Source: Phallus indusiatus
Taxonomy: Eukaryota > Basidiomycota > Agaricomycetes > Phallales > Phallaceae
Direction: 5' to 3'
Assembly: GCA_027605045.1 (NCBI GenBank)
Contig: JAQFWX010000026.1
Coordinates: forward strand, 186,001 to 250,000
Length of the DNA: 64,000 bases
Below the pieces are notes generated by a model that was not told where the DNA came from, ran no database searches, and worked only from the letters and a program-made list of their open reading frames with translations. Positions within the stretch are counted from its first letter, which is position 1. Each line of letters begins with the position of its first letter. Both the position numbers and the translations under genes were made by a program. Positions 21,399 to 33,217 of the stretch are shown here, one piece after another.

Positions 21399-21476
21399 AG
21401 GCCGTGCCCGGATTTGAACCGGGGGATTACAATTTCATCAAAGTTGAGAAATCGATGACTGTTACGCTACACGACC
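21399..21476 (-). tRNA. tRNA gene, isotype unresolved
   Basis: Read on the minus strand, GGTCGTG at the 5' end pairs with CACGGCC at the 3' end (seven pairs, one G-T). A TAGCGTAACAG segment fits the A box/D arm. The T arm CCCGG-TTCAAAT-CCGGG is perfect and contains the B box GGTTCAAATCC. TTTTT begins five bases after the discriminator, a good Pol III stop. The anticodon region is about five bases longer than normal, so a very short intron or an altered arm must be assumed, and the anticodon could not be fixed. It could be a decayed tRNA. U6 lies 200 bp away. Confidence 0.5.
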
Positions 21477-21775
21477 GCGCGACAATAACGTTTCCAAGGA
21501 AAATTTCTTGATAGGAAATAAAAGCAAATTGAACGTTGGCTCGACTGCTGATTACACTCTGCTCTAGCACATATAGCCGAGCGACAGCCTTGATGCTGCC
21601 AATAAGCAACGTCACTTCAGTCAGTGAATCTTCAAAATCATCGCCCTCAGGATTTCGCTCGTCCCCGTAGACTCAGGCATCGATTTTTCTGTTGGGTGAA
21701 ATCTTGCCACAATTGACACGTGCTAACAGTAGTTTTATCAATTCTCAAAAACATCATGTATTAAAGAATAATAGC

Positions 21776-21800
21776 TCACTACGTGTAATGACACGAGTGA
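21776..21800. repeat. Imperfect palindrome, copy 1
   Basis: TCACT-a-CGTGT-aatg-ACACG-a-GTGA can fold on itself. It is preceded by TAAAGAATAATAGCT, which recurs at about 21818-21832. Confidence 0.7.
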
Positions 21801-21883
21801 CATTATGATTGCGTACCTAAAGAATAATAGCTAGGTACATTGTTAATAAGGAAATAGTGAGAAACTAAACTAGAACGAACGTA

Positions 21884-21912
21884 CCTCACTACGTGTAATG
21901 ACACGAGTGAGG
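21884..21912. repeat. Imperfect palindrome, copy 2
   Basis: Identical 25-bp core to 21776-21800, here extended by CC and GG on the outside so that the arms are longer. The two copies are 110 bp apart. Confidence 0.7.
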
Positions 21913-22831
21913 AAATTAGACGCGTGCGCGTAAGTACTATTTACAGTAACTATAGTCACGGTGTGACCGTAACTCAACATGTATAAATATAACATAGCCG
22001 GACACTCGATCACCGTAGCCTGTGCAAGGCGCTGTTGTAAGGGAGCGTTCGACCTCCTCATCTTTTGAGCGTGATTCAAGTTACTGACAATTGACCAGCA
22101 GAAATTGAAGTTCTATCGAGATATCTACCGCTTTTGGTCTTCGAGATTGGCAAAAATGGAAGTACATCAACTAATCTCTGATTAATAATCTCATTTTAAC
22201 ACGTCGAATATTTCCAAACTAACACTCTTTCAATATCTAAAGGTCTGCTTCGCTCTGCATGAGTTAGGCTTTTTACGTATGTGACCACATTTATCTTCGC
22301 CTTCTCTTTTGAACTGACGTCGCGCAATGAAAGGTAACCGCACCCGATTATTAATAGTAAAGGGTTGATTTCTTTGGTCTATCCTTTTCTAGTTACTCCA
22401 CTGGAAACAGATAATTATGAACGTTGAATAATAACACAACCGATGCTGCCTAATAATTAAGATGCAGGTTTGTGATCTCCCTAGGATTATACTTATGGTT
22501 TTTTGGAGTAGTCCCGTCGAAGCAACAGCATTGGTCTTTCGAATTATACCAAATACATTATAATTTTCAATGTTATCTACTCTGAACAAACCCGAAATGC
22601 CCATCAGTTGCATTGTACAAGCTTCGGAGCAATTGCGGAAATTGATGTCCCTTCCTTATTTATAAGTGCGCGTTTCTTTTTGCTTTTGTAAGATCTACGA
22701 TGTGAAAACTACTTCCAATACATTTAACTATGGGGAACATTCCGTAATGATTACACTTCAATAGCATTACAAACAAGACATTCAACATAACATACACTCA
22801 TACTCATATACACCGCAACTCCGGTAGGAAA

Positions 22832-25406
22832 CTACAGACTGAACCATAACTTATCATCGTCCTCAATATTCTCCAAACAAATTTGAACGAGATTAGAAAC
22901 ATTACCAGCTGCCACATCCGAAGACGCAGTGGTCGCGTGTTCATGAAACACACTGGAGCGCTGCTTCTTGGTCGCAGTTCCCGAATTTGCTGATATGGAA
23001 TTTGAGCGAGGCCGTTTTGTTCTCCCGGATTGTTTAGAATTAGTGGACCCGACCGTTCCCGATCTTGATCCGCTGGGCGTTGAACATTGCGATGTCTCGT
23101 ACTTCGAGATGGATTTCAAGGCAACCTGGGCTGGGGTGGGTATCGTTGGAGGCCGAGGTCCTTGAATTGGGATAGGGGTATCATCTCTTGTCATGCGAAC
23201 GATCTCTTTAAGCAAAAGGCGTTTGAAGGCTTCGTGAGAATGCCAATAAGGCATGTCCGGAAACCTTGACCAGCACATGCAGAGATAGTCCCCCATATCG
23301 GACAACATTTTCGCTAGGCTTTGATAAGCGGAATGCAATGAAACTCTCCATCTTCGTTCTCCGTATATCAATAGATCAAGCACTCCATTGGGTCTGTGGC
23401 CTAGAGTCATACGAGAGTGAATAGTCTCCAATAGCTCCTTCTGATAGATTTTGTTTACAGGAGGATACGGATCTGTTCCTGTGGGCCATGCTTTCGCTAA
23501 GAACCATAAGATAATCCAGTATATTGACTCAATATCGTGATGAGGCTGGTGAAAGAGGTTACCAGTAACAAATGGATCAACTTCAGGCTTCCCGGAGATG
23601 ACAGAAGACAATAATGCGTTAAATTCATCGTATCGTTTCTGTCCGTAAACCCTGGCATACTTTTCGAGAACATCATCTTCAAGAGAAAATTGGGAGAGTG
23701 TAATTGATGGGCCGGGTTTACTTGATTGCAGGATATCGTAGCCTGTGCTTCCGTACACCAGCTCACAGGCCATAAACATTGGCGTACCCTATGAATAATA
23801 CATTGAATTTTAGGGCTGACAGGAAGGGGAGCACAACTGTACTGACCGTTCTTTTGGTACCTTCGCTAGGATTCTCATCGTCCTGAACGAGAGCTGCATT
23901 ATCGAAGTCCGTTAGGAGACAAAGAGGTTGCGAGTTTGGCTCCCTTCTGTGTCGCCGTGTATGAGAAGGTTAATCAGGTACTAAGTAGCTTAAAAAGCAA
24001 AAGTACATACAGAATTTTTCCGATGTTGGGGTGATCAACACCGCTGTTGTTCCCGATATAATGACAAGGATTGCATAGCACGTTGTACCAGCTGATGTCT
24101 CGGTGCAAAACGCCTCGTTCTACCACTTTCTCGTGGGCTATAAAAATGATGAATAACGAACGATACATAATGATGGAGAGAGAGTACCTTCTATGGCGTC
24201 GTAGATAACCTTGAAAAAATCGAGGACACTCTTGCAGGCACTCAGTCTAAGACCAGTGCTTGCCATCACGAGTCGCTGCTTCGTTCGATTTCCAGCAGTC
24301 AACTCTGAAAGAATACTGTCAGCAATCGGACGAACTATCCCAGGAATGTATCCATTCTCGTGAATAAGTTGCAAAAGATTTCCCTCTTCGTATCGTCTTG
24401 AATTGTCTCGCCACATATCCTTCACCACTCGGATGACTGAAGGGGCGTTTTTGTCGTCGTTCGCGTTGTTCGCAGTCCCCACAGCTATCCATGTTCTTCT
24501 TCCAGTTCCTCTTCGTTCGAATATCGGCTGGATTCGATAATCCTCTCCTTTGAAAGAAATCTGCCATATGGCAGAGTTATACGTGTCCTTCCAGACGATG
24601 TCGTGAAGCCGAATAGACGTGTCCCGACCAAGGTCTTGAATGTACGTTTGATGAAGCGAATAGACATAATGAACCAGCTTCTCCAAACCGTCATCCCAAC
24701 GGAATGACACTGATGTTTTCTGCGTGCATGCGTCAACATAATAAAATCGGTATCCGGTTTGATTGCAGGTTATGCCAAGCATGCTGACTTTATCAGGTCT
24801 GTGTTGCAGAATTGTTTGCAAGTAGTCAACGGACTGTCTCATTTTCCATTCCCTTTTCGGCTTAACTTCGACCATAGATTCTAAAATAGACCACGGACAA
24901 CGAAATGAATCTTGAGGAGAGTTGACATCCTGTGACTTCGTTTTTTGAAGAAACGGTTCGGACACAGCCAATGGTGGCAATACCAGAATATCTGGCGCAA
25001 TATGGCGAGTGTGTTGATGATTCTTTGCGGATGGGCTTTTGGTGAAAGAACAAAAGAAGTGAAGTGGCTGGCCATTGCCATTTGCGGAGACGTGTTGGGC
25101 GATCTTGGTGAAGATGTTCACAATATCGCCGTACATATCTACCTCCTTGCGTGCTGATATAATAGCTTTGATAGACTGGGTAATAGAATCATCGTCCAGG
25201 TTTGGAATAGTGCCGAGAGGAACGAAGAAATTGTCTATAAAGTGAGGGTCTACCTCAGGATCATCTATAAAGGCTCTCTCTAATGTTGTCGAGAGTCTGG
25301 GACCTGAGCGTGAATATTTTTTGAGAGGTGTAGAATTAGAAAATTGTGTGTTTGAAGACATGCCTTCAGAAGACGAAGCGACTGGAGAGCTCTCTTCGCT
25401 CGTCAT
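22832..25406 (-). CDS. FunK1-type fungal protein kinase, copy 3 (intact)
   Basis: Start at 25406 (MTSEESSPVASSSEG). Exon 1 runs to about 24190 (..VIYDAIEG); then AHEKVVERGVLHRDISWYNV with the HRD catalytic loop, then LCLLTDFDNAALVQDD, then GTPMFMACELVYGS and the last exon to IEDDDKLWFSL at 22832. The exon-1 protein is almost identical to copy 2 (only a few dozen changes in about 400 residues), while the last exon has many changes and small length differences. The C-terminal tail is rich in Ser, Lys and Arg (KRPRSNSISANSG), suggesting a disordered, possibly nuclear tail. Function beyond kinase-like fold is unknown. Confidence 0.85.
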
Positions 25407-25590
25407 ATTTATATTTGGAATTGTGGACGACGCGTGTTGTAAAAGAACTGTCCACGCTTAAGAGCATGGGCAATGGAGAAACTTGTAGTTTTCCACGATG
25501 GTCAAGAGGACCAACAGGACATGACTTTTGTCTGTGCCGTCCAAGAGAGAACAAGACGCGTTGGCGACGGTCGCGTCAAGCCGATGTCAC
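25407..25590. repeat. Upstream region shared with FunK1 copy 2
   Basis: Counterpart of 13369-13560; similarity ends after GCCGATGTCACGTG. Confidence 0.75.
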
Positions 25591-25984
25591 GTGTGTGACC
25601 CGGTGTTCCCTGTACTATCATCTATGTAGGGCGACGGTAAGTCTAGAACGACAATGAGTTGACAATGAGTCGATGTGATAGTGTAGCTTTCTGTTAGACG
25701 AAGATATTAGCTGCTAAGAGTAGTTCAAGCGCAATAATTCCATCGAAAATCAGAGTAACTTCGGAAACTTATGTCTCTACCAAGTTATTTCAATTTGAAA
25801 TGCGCACTTTTTTTGTTGTAAATAACTTAGGTATTCAGGTACTCAATAATATATGTCAACGAGAAACACTGCTTCATAATAATTACACTTCACTGTGACT
25901 TCAGCTAAATAGCAAAGAAGACATTCAACATAACCGTGGCGCTACACATACATACACTACAAATTCCAGACCGTGGTCCGTTAG
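25591..25984. other. Spacer between FunK1 copies 3 and 4
   Basis: No gene. Contains ACATTCAACATAACCGTGGC-type 3' flank shared with copy 3. Confidence 0.4.
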
Positions 25985-28360
25985 CTACAAAGTAAACCAC
26001 AACTTATCATATGAATAAAAACGAGCCCGTTTTGGTTGTTTAGAATAAGAGGAATCGGCCGTTTCCAAACTCGATCCGCCAGAGGTAGAACATTGGGATG
26101 CCTCGTGAAGCGGGTTGGGTACCGAAGGCCGAGGTCCTTGAATTGGAATAGGAGTGGCGTCTTTTGTCATACGAACGATTTCTTTAAGCAAAAGACGTTT
26201 GAAGGCTTCGTGAGAATGCCAATAAGGCATGTCCGGATACCTTGACCAGCACATGCAGAGATAGCCCCCCATATCAGACAGCATTTTTGCAAGGGACTGA
26301 AAAGCTGGATGTAATGCCAGCTTCCATCGGTTATGGTTATAAGCCAGAATACTAAGTGGTCCCTCAGGCTGGTGATGTGGTGTCATACGAGAATGAATGA
26401 CCTTTAATACGTGTGGTTGACCGAAATTATTCATTCCACCATATGGCTCAGTTCCCATTGGCCATGCTTTTGCGATGAACCATACGATAATCCAAAACAT
26501 GGATTCTACGTCATGATGTGGGCGATGGCAATTTTGAATAAGGTTATCGTCAGAGAAAGGATCTATCTCTTTAACGATTCAGGAAAGTACTGATGAAATT
26601 TGTTGATTAAACTTGTCATATCTTCCCCTTCCGTAGATTTGGGTATATCTTTCGAGGACTTCGCCTTCGAGAGATAGCTGGGAGAGGGTAATGGCGGGAC
26701 AGGTTAAATCAGCACATAAAACATGGTGGGTGTATTCTTTGTAACTTAGTTCACAAGCCATGAACATCGGTGTACCTTTCGAATATGCTATGAGTCTCAA
26801 CCACAAGGAGAGATATCAAGTGTACCAACCTTTCTGTGTGTCTCTTCATTCAGATCTTTGCAGTCCTCCATGAAAGCTGCATTGTCAAAGTCAGTAAGCA
26901 AACACAAAGGTTGCGATCCCGAATTTCCCCTGAACACGGCGAGTCACAATTATAATATGAAAAAAACGAAATGACGAGGACGCACAAAATTTTTCCAATG
27001 TTCGGATGATCTATAGTGTTGTTGTTCCCGATACAATGACGAGGTTTGCACAAAACGTTGTACCAACTGATGTCTCGGTGCAAAACACCTCGTTCTACTA
27101 TTTTCTCGTGGGCTGTAAAAATGATGAGTAATAATACATGATGCATGATGAAGAGATGTACCTTCTATTGCGTCGTAGATCACCTTGAAAAAATCAAGAA
27201 CACTCTTGCAGGCACTCAATCTAAAACCGATGCTTGTCATCACGAGTCGGTGCTTCGTTCGATTTCCAGCAATCAATTCCGAAAGAACGCCATCAGAAAT
27301 CGGACGAACTATTCCAGGAATAATACATTCTCGTGAATACGTCGCAAAAGATGTCCTTCGTCGTATCGTCTAGAACTTTCTCGCCACATATCCTTCACCA
27401 CTCGGAATGCTGAAGGGACATTTTTGTTGTCATTTGTGATGTTTGCGGTTCCGACAGCTATCCATGTTCTTTTTCCACGTCCTTTTCGTTCAAATATCGG
27501 CTGAATTCGGTACTCTTCTCCTTTAAAAGAAATCCGTCATATGTCAGAGTTATGCGTATCCTTACATATGATGCTGCTCAGTCGGATGGTCGTATCTTGT
27601 CTTAGGTCATCTAGATATATCCGATGCAGGGTATATAGGTAGTGGATTATGTTCTGAAGACCATCCTCTCAGAGAAATGACTGTGAGGGTTTTTGTTTGG
27701 AAGCATCGACGTAATAAAATCGATACCCGATTTGGTTGCATGTCATCCCCAGGACACTGATCTTATCGGGTCTGTGCTGGAGAACCGTCTCAAGGTGGTC
27801 GATGGACCGTTTTATCATCCACTCCCCTCCTAGTCCGACTACGACCATAGATTCTAGTATAGACCACGGGCATTGAAAGGAATCAGAAAGGAGGGATTGC
27901 TTTGTCTTCACCTTCTGTAGGAATGGTTCCGAAATATCTCCGGGTGGTAAAACTAAGATATATGACGCGTCTGCCTCGAGTGTTTTGCGGGAAGAGCATG
28001 ATTGTGAGAGCACAAAAAGTGGAGTGGTTCTTGAGAGGAATTGTGCCCAATGCTACACACTAAACGAGCAATTTTGTTGAAGATGTTGACGAGGTCGTCG
28101 TACATGTCGAATTCTCTGGGTGCCGATGCGATGGCGAGGATAGACTGCGTAACTGAATCATCCTCCAAAGTCGGAATAGCATCAAGAGCAACGAAAAAGT
28201 TTTCTGTGAAATGGGGATCTATCTCTGGGTTATCAACTATTGCGCATCTAGGGCCCGAAACCACGTTCGTTTCAGAAAGTGGAGAATCAGAGAACTGTGT
28301 GTTTAAAGACATGCATTCAGAAGACGAGGTGGGGCGACTTTTGTCGTTCGTTGTATTTTT
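25985..28360 (-). pseudogene. Decayed full-length FunK1 kinase, copy 4
   Basis: All parts of the gene are present in order but broken. The start codon position equivalent to MTSEESSP now reads TTNDKSRP, so the ATG is lost; the next in-frame ATG is MSLNTQFSDS. A frame change falls near 27960-28010 between RQTRHIS and SYILVLPP, and stops occur after KQKPSQSFL (27669) and elsewhere. Later pieces AHEKIVERGVLHRDISWYNV (about 27060-27115), LLTFDNAA-like sequence, GTPMFMACELSYKEY (about 26740-26775) and YWIIVWFIAKAWPMG to DKLWFTL at 25985 follow in changing frames. It is a pseudogene of the same family as copies 2 and 3. Confidence 0.8.
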
Positions 28361-29682
28361 ACCATTCAAATTGTGGACAAGTGAGAGAAGACCGGAATTT
28401 GGACGGCTGGTTGAGGGCAAATGGAGAAGTTTTATAGTGATCACCTTATTTGTTTAAGGTGCGGACAAAGTGGAGAACACGACGGCGGACCGCGGACGCG
28501 TTTATCACGTGGCGTCGTGCACGTACGGCCTCCAGTGTGGCAGTATTGAGCGATATTACTCTGGTGTTCAAGTGTCGTTACTATCATCTAGTACTCAAGA
28601 ATATCCTGTACAGTTTTTATCCCTGGAGCTCCAAGGTCTAAGACCCAGCTCAAAACATTATTATATATGAAATTATTTACTGATGATAGGCCTTCAAATT
28701 GAGGTAATACAGTAATAGATTTTCAATCAACGAGCACTATTACCATGTGGCTTACATTGATGAACAAATTGTCTTTCATACCGTACATTACTATCTGCCC
28801 AAAATACATTTGATTATTGACATTTGTCCCGAAAGACTGGAAAGATTCTACTTGCGTTTCCACTAAGGCAACCCGGCCCCCCCGGGTCCTAGAGTTGACG
28901 CCGAAAAGATATGACGAGAATGCATATAATATAAAATAGGAAGAGAACCAGTTCATGTGATTGTGTATGTCGTACGATATTTGAGGCTTTCTCAGGATTA
29001 TGTTGAGCCTATGGCACTGGCAGGATAAAAGTTAGTTAGCAGCGGTCGTCGGGCATTTCGGATCGTCCAGCGTGGCGCCCAACGTGTGATCCCGCAGTAA
29101 AAAAGCGAGAGGAAGGGAATACTTCGATAACGGACATGAAAATATTGAGGCTTTGGTGCTTTTTTAACCCAGAGATATATGCCTACCACTCAGACTCGGA
29201 TGTTGGGTTAGATAACTATGTAGTCGCATTGCAATAGATCGTGTGACATTCTTGATTGGGTGAAGACGCGGCGCAGTCATTTGCCAAGCGAATTGCATTT
29301 GCCACAAAAGAAATCAAAAAGAAATTTGATTTAAGCTTGCTAGGCATAGCTCCGGTCCTAACTTCTGAACACACGTCATCGAGCGGCGAGGCGGAGCAAT
29401 ACGTAAAGAAATCATGACGGTGCTCAAGGCTGCACGATCGCGCACAAGATCAAAGAATCACCTTTGAGAAATCCATCCTTGATGTATACACATACTCCTT
29501 TTGCAGTGTCAATTATGACGGTGAGAGCGGTGAACGGGTTGCGGAATGGGCACCGGTCACGACTGCGCGCGCCTATTAGCGGGCGATTTGTCACAACGGA
29601 TATTACGTAAAAGCTTTTTCGGTAGTACTGCCACACATTTCAGAATTGAACGACACCTTCTCCACCCCATTCATCCTCTTTC
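28361..29682. other. Spacer at the border between accessory and conserved regions
   Basis: No gene recognised in 1.3 kb. About 29356-29545 is the diverged partner of 6676-6845. Confidence 0.4.
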
Positions 29683-32337
29683 ATGTCTTCCACAGATCCC
29701 TCTGGGATCGTACCCCTCAAATCAACACCGCTGACCGCCGTTTCCACTGATGCAGCTGACGGCAGTATGACTTTCACTGAAGCCCTGAATTCAGATTTAG
29801 ACGTACGTGTCAGAGAAGGCCCTTGTTGACGCTGTCATTTCTGATATTTTGAAAATATATATATGTCAGCGGGACAATATATTTCTCGCATCTCAGCGCG
29901 GGGATTTGGCTGTTGTCAAAGAACTCATTGAATCAGGGAAAGCAAAAGCAACTGACCGTGACGACCAAAATATTACCCCTCTCCATTGGGCAGCAATAAA
30001 CGCACAGATCGCAACCTGCAGATACTTGTTAGAACAAGGTGCTGAAGTTGACGCCTTAGGAGGTGATTTAATGGCTACCCCAATGCAATGGGCAGCAAGG
30101 TAGATTTTACTTCGTCTTTGAAACCCTATCATATACTCATATATCCGTATCATTACCTAGAAACGGCTATATCTATGTTATTCATCTTTTAATCTCTCAT
30201 AATGCCGATCCAACAATCACAGACTCTCAAGGCTTCAATACTCTACACCTTGTAACGCATTCGTCTTCAGTCATGGCACTCCTATATCTCCTACACCAAC
30301 CCATAGCGGTGGATTCTGTTGATGCTGTCGGTCATACATCATTAATGTGGGCGGCATATCAGGGAGACGCCCTTTCAGTTGAACTCTTGCTGAAACACGG
30401 CGCGTCAGTCTCACTTCGGGATGAAGCTGGACTGACCCCGCTTCACTGGGCAGTTGTCCGTGGAAACAAGGTGAAGAGCGTGATATTTCGTCACGATGCC
30501 ATGTTGCAACTAACAATATTTTCATCAAGCTGTGTATTCGAAAAATAATTGAAGCAGGTGCCGATTTGAATGCTCGAGATAATTCTGGAAAGACACCGCG
30601 GGATATGGCTCTTGAGCTTAAAGCAATAGGGGCATGGCGACGAGCACTAGAAGAAGGCGGTATGGCCGAAGACGGCGCCCGCCAAGGAAAACCCTTCAAA
30701 GAACGCAATACTCGTTTGGCTATTCTTATTATCCCTACAGTCTTTCTATATATGATCTTCACCACTTTGTCCATCTTGCCCTGGTACACCGGCGTTCCGC
30801 TAGCTTGTGCAGAGTTCTTCGGAATGCATCACGTTCGTAACACGTTTTCTTCATCTCTTTTACTTTTCAATAAGTCGTGCTTATGTTCGTTATTAATAGA
30901 TTGTAACACGTGTGTTACTCAACCACAAGAGCTATACAGATAGCGTCACACAAAGCCCATACTTTGTTGGTATCATCACCGCTTCTCTAATTTGGGTTGG
31001 CTTCAGTTGGTTTACACGACTGGTTAGAGGTAACTCTCAGTCATATAGTGGAGGAATATATGCTTACATGTGACGAATAGGGACGGAAGGATATGCGTTT
31101 ACTCATCTATCCTTTGCTATACTCTTCATGCTCTGCGTATACAACTTTTTCCGTGCCATAACACTCGACGCAGGATCATGTCCCAAACCAATCAACGACA
31201 CCGAACTGAAAGAGGTACAAAAGACATTCATTTCTTTTAGTTTTTGTAGCTCAACACAAACCACATTGCCAGATTATTGAAGACCTAGCTAGCACGGGCC
31301 GCCTAAACAGCCAAACATTCTGTATAACATGCATGGCTCGCAAACCTTTACGTTCAAAACACTGTCGCGTCTGTGATAGATGCATAGCACGATTTGATCA
31401 TCACTGTCCGTGGGTTTGGAACTGCGTCGGAGTAAACAACCATCGGCAGTTCCTCTTGTTCGTTCTAACACTCGTCCTTGGAATCTGCGTCTTCGACTAC
31501 TTGACATATGTTTACTTCGCTGCTGCGTTATCGGCTCCGGCACTCATCGGTGGTGGTGATTCCAATAATTCGACGACTCCTGGCGTCCCAGTTGACGACG
31601 ACTCGTTAAGACTTCCATCTTCATCGTCGTGTTTCTTACCAAACTCGGTCTGCGCCGTGACAGCACAGAACCCCTTCTTATTTATCGTCGCTATCTGGTC
31701 AACTTTACAGCTGTCATGGACATTAGTCCTCCTCGGCAGTCAGCTCTGGCAAGTCGCACGACAAATGACAAGTCTCGAAGTGTCTAATTTAGGCCGATAC
31801 GGATACATGGGAGGACGCGCGGTAACCAACATCCAACAATCCCAACACTCGCACGATCACGATAACCACGATCATTCCCATGGCGCACACGGGCATCGCC
31901 ACAAACACGGCGCCGCAGGTGGTAGCAGCGGTGGCGGCAATGGCCATGGCGGAAACGGAGGATGCACAGGCTTCGTGCTCAACATCCTCGGCTTCGACAG
32001 ATTCACCCGCGGAAAAGCAACAGAAGGGCTCGTTCGCGCTTCTAAAGCGTCTAACCCGTTCGATTTTGGGTGTAGAAGTAATTGTAAAGACTTTTGGACT
32101 GCGGGTGGGGAGCTCGGGATTGAGTATCAGCGGTTGTACGATGTGCCGATTGAGGGATTTAAAGTTGGGAGTGCTAGGAGGAAGGAAGATGATAGAGAGA
32201 GAGATGATGATCATGGAAGTGTTGGAAGTGGTAGTGGTGGTGGAAGACGCAAGAGTGGATTGTTCATGGGACTCGGCCTTGGACGAAGTACGAGTCGAGA
32301 TGGATATCAACCCATACGAATGGATGATCAAGTGTGA
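29683..32337 (+). CDS. AKR1: Ankyrin-repeat DHHC palmitoyltransferase Akr1
   Basis: Starts [15 protein letters not shown] at 29683. After the first intron come ankyrin repeats: [42 protein letters not shown], [24 protein letters not shown], and [16 protein letters not shown]. Membrane segments follow ([20 protein letters not shown] and more), then the catalytic cysteine-rich domain [20 protein letters not shown] with [20 protein letters not shown], whose DHHC cysteine takes the palmitate. More membrane spans follow, then a Gly/His-rich low-complexity part near 31840-31960 and a long C-terminal tail ending QPIRMDDQV. Akr1 S-palmitoylates membrane-bound proteins such as casein kinase Yck2 at the Golgi. 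About eight short introns; frame intact. It converges with the UBE2S gene. Confidence 0.93.
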
Positions 32338-33217
32338 TATATTTTTTTTCTTCCCCTTCATTCTCTCTTTCTTCTCTCTTTCTTTCACTCTTATTCTTGT
32401 ATTTGCGCATGGGGTTTCTCCCGTTGTGTTTAAATCCCCTCTCACAAAGACCGGAGCTGGGTCAGGACGTGCTTACCTATCCTGACCATACGCGTACCAC
32501 GCGGATGAATCTAGCTCCCACCAAAGTAACGACTAATGTTTTATCATGTCATATTTATCATATATAATACCAATACCATGTATGAATCGATATCACGTAG
32601 GCTATCACGCCTTAAACTGTCAATATTTCTTAACTTATAAGGCCTGCTACACAGACCCCGAAATTCTTAAATAAAACATTTTTATATTCCAATAAACATC
32701 GCGTCGCGCGCGCGGACGCGTTGGTGCAGCATTTGCAAATCATACATATATATATTCCCTTCAGTGACTTTAATTTAAATTCACTTCAGCAAATTTTACA
32801 TACGAAAGCAAATTCCACAGCAAAGAAAAAAAAAGAAAAGAAAAGAAAAGAGACAAAAAGAAAAAAGAACATATATATACAGGTACATTGCTATATACGG
32901 ATTAGAACCTTCAGACCCTCCCCAAATCCAAACAACAGAGTTGAACGAGAAACGAGTGCGGAGTATGGAGGAACAAGAAAGAGAAAGAGAAAATTACAGA
33001 AAAGGAAAGATATCCACGACCTATTCATGACACTCGTAAAAAAATATACTCTACATGACAACAGGAGTGAGCCTCAGAGGAGGGGAGGAGAGAGGGTCGA
33101 TGGACAACGCCAAACAGAGGAAAAGCGAGTGAGCGAGAGGAGAAATATGGAGGAAAGAAAGAGAATAAAAAAGGGGGAAGGAATAAAATCTGACGTTTCA
33201 AAGTCAGTCCATCAAGG
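32338..33217. other. Convergent spacer, purine-rich
   Basis: Long A/G-rich stretches (about 32825-33190, for example AAAAGAAAAGAAAAGAAAAG) on the plus strand account for the long open frame at 32721-33311, which shows no family resemblance and is rejected as a gene. It lies between the two 3' ends. Confidence 0.5.

Larger units (their letters stand above)
21477..22831. other. Spacer with duplicated palindromes; no gene seen
   Basis: Contains the repeated palindromes at 21776-21800 and 21884-21912. From about 22740 the sequence resembles the region just 3' of the decayed FunK1 copy 4 (about 25880-25980), so it is the 3' flank shared by the family. Confidence 0.4.

Noticed and set aside
31789..32485. 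Long frames on both strands over the end of AKR1
   Set aside because: Shadows of the Gly/His-rich coding tail of AKR1; the composition explains the absence of stops.
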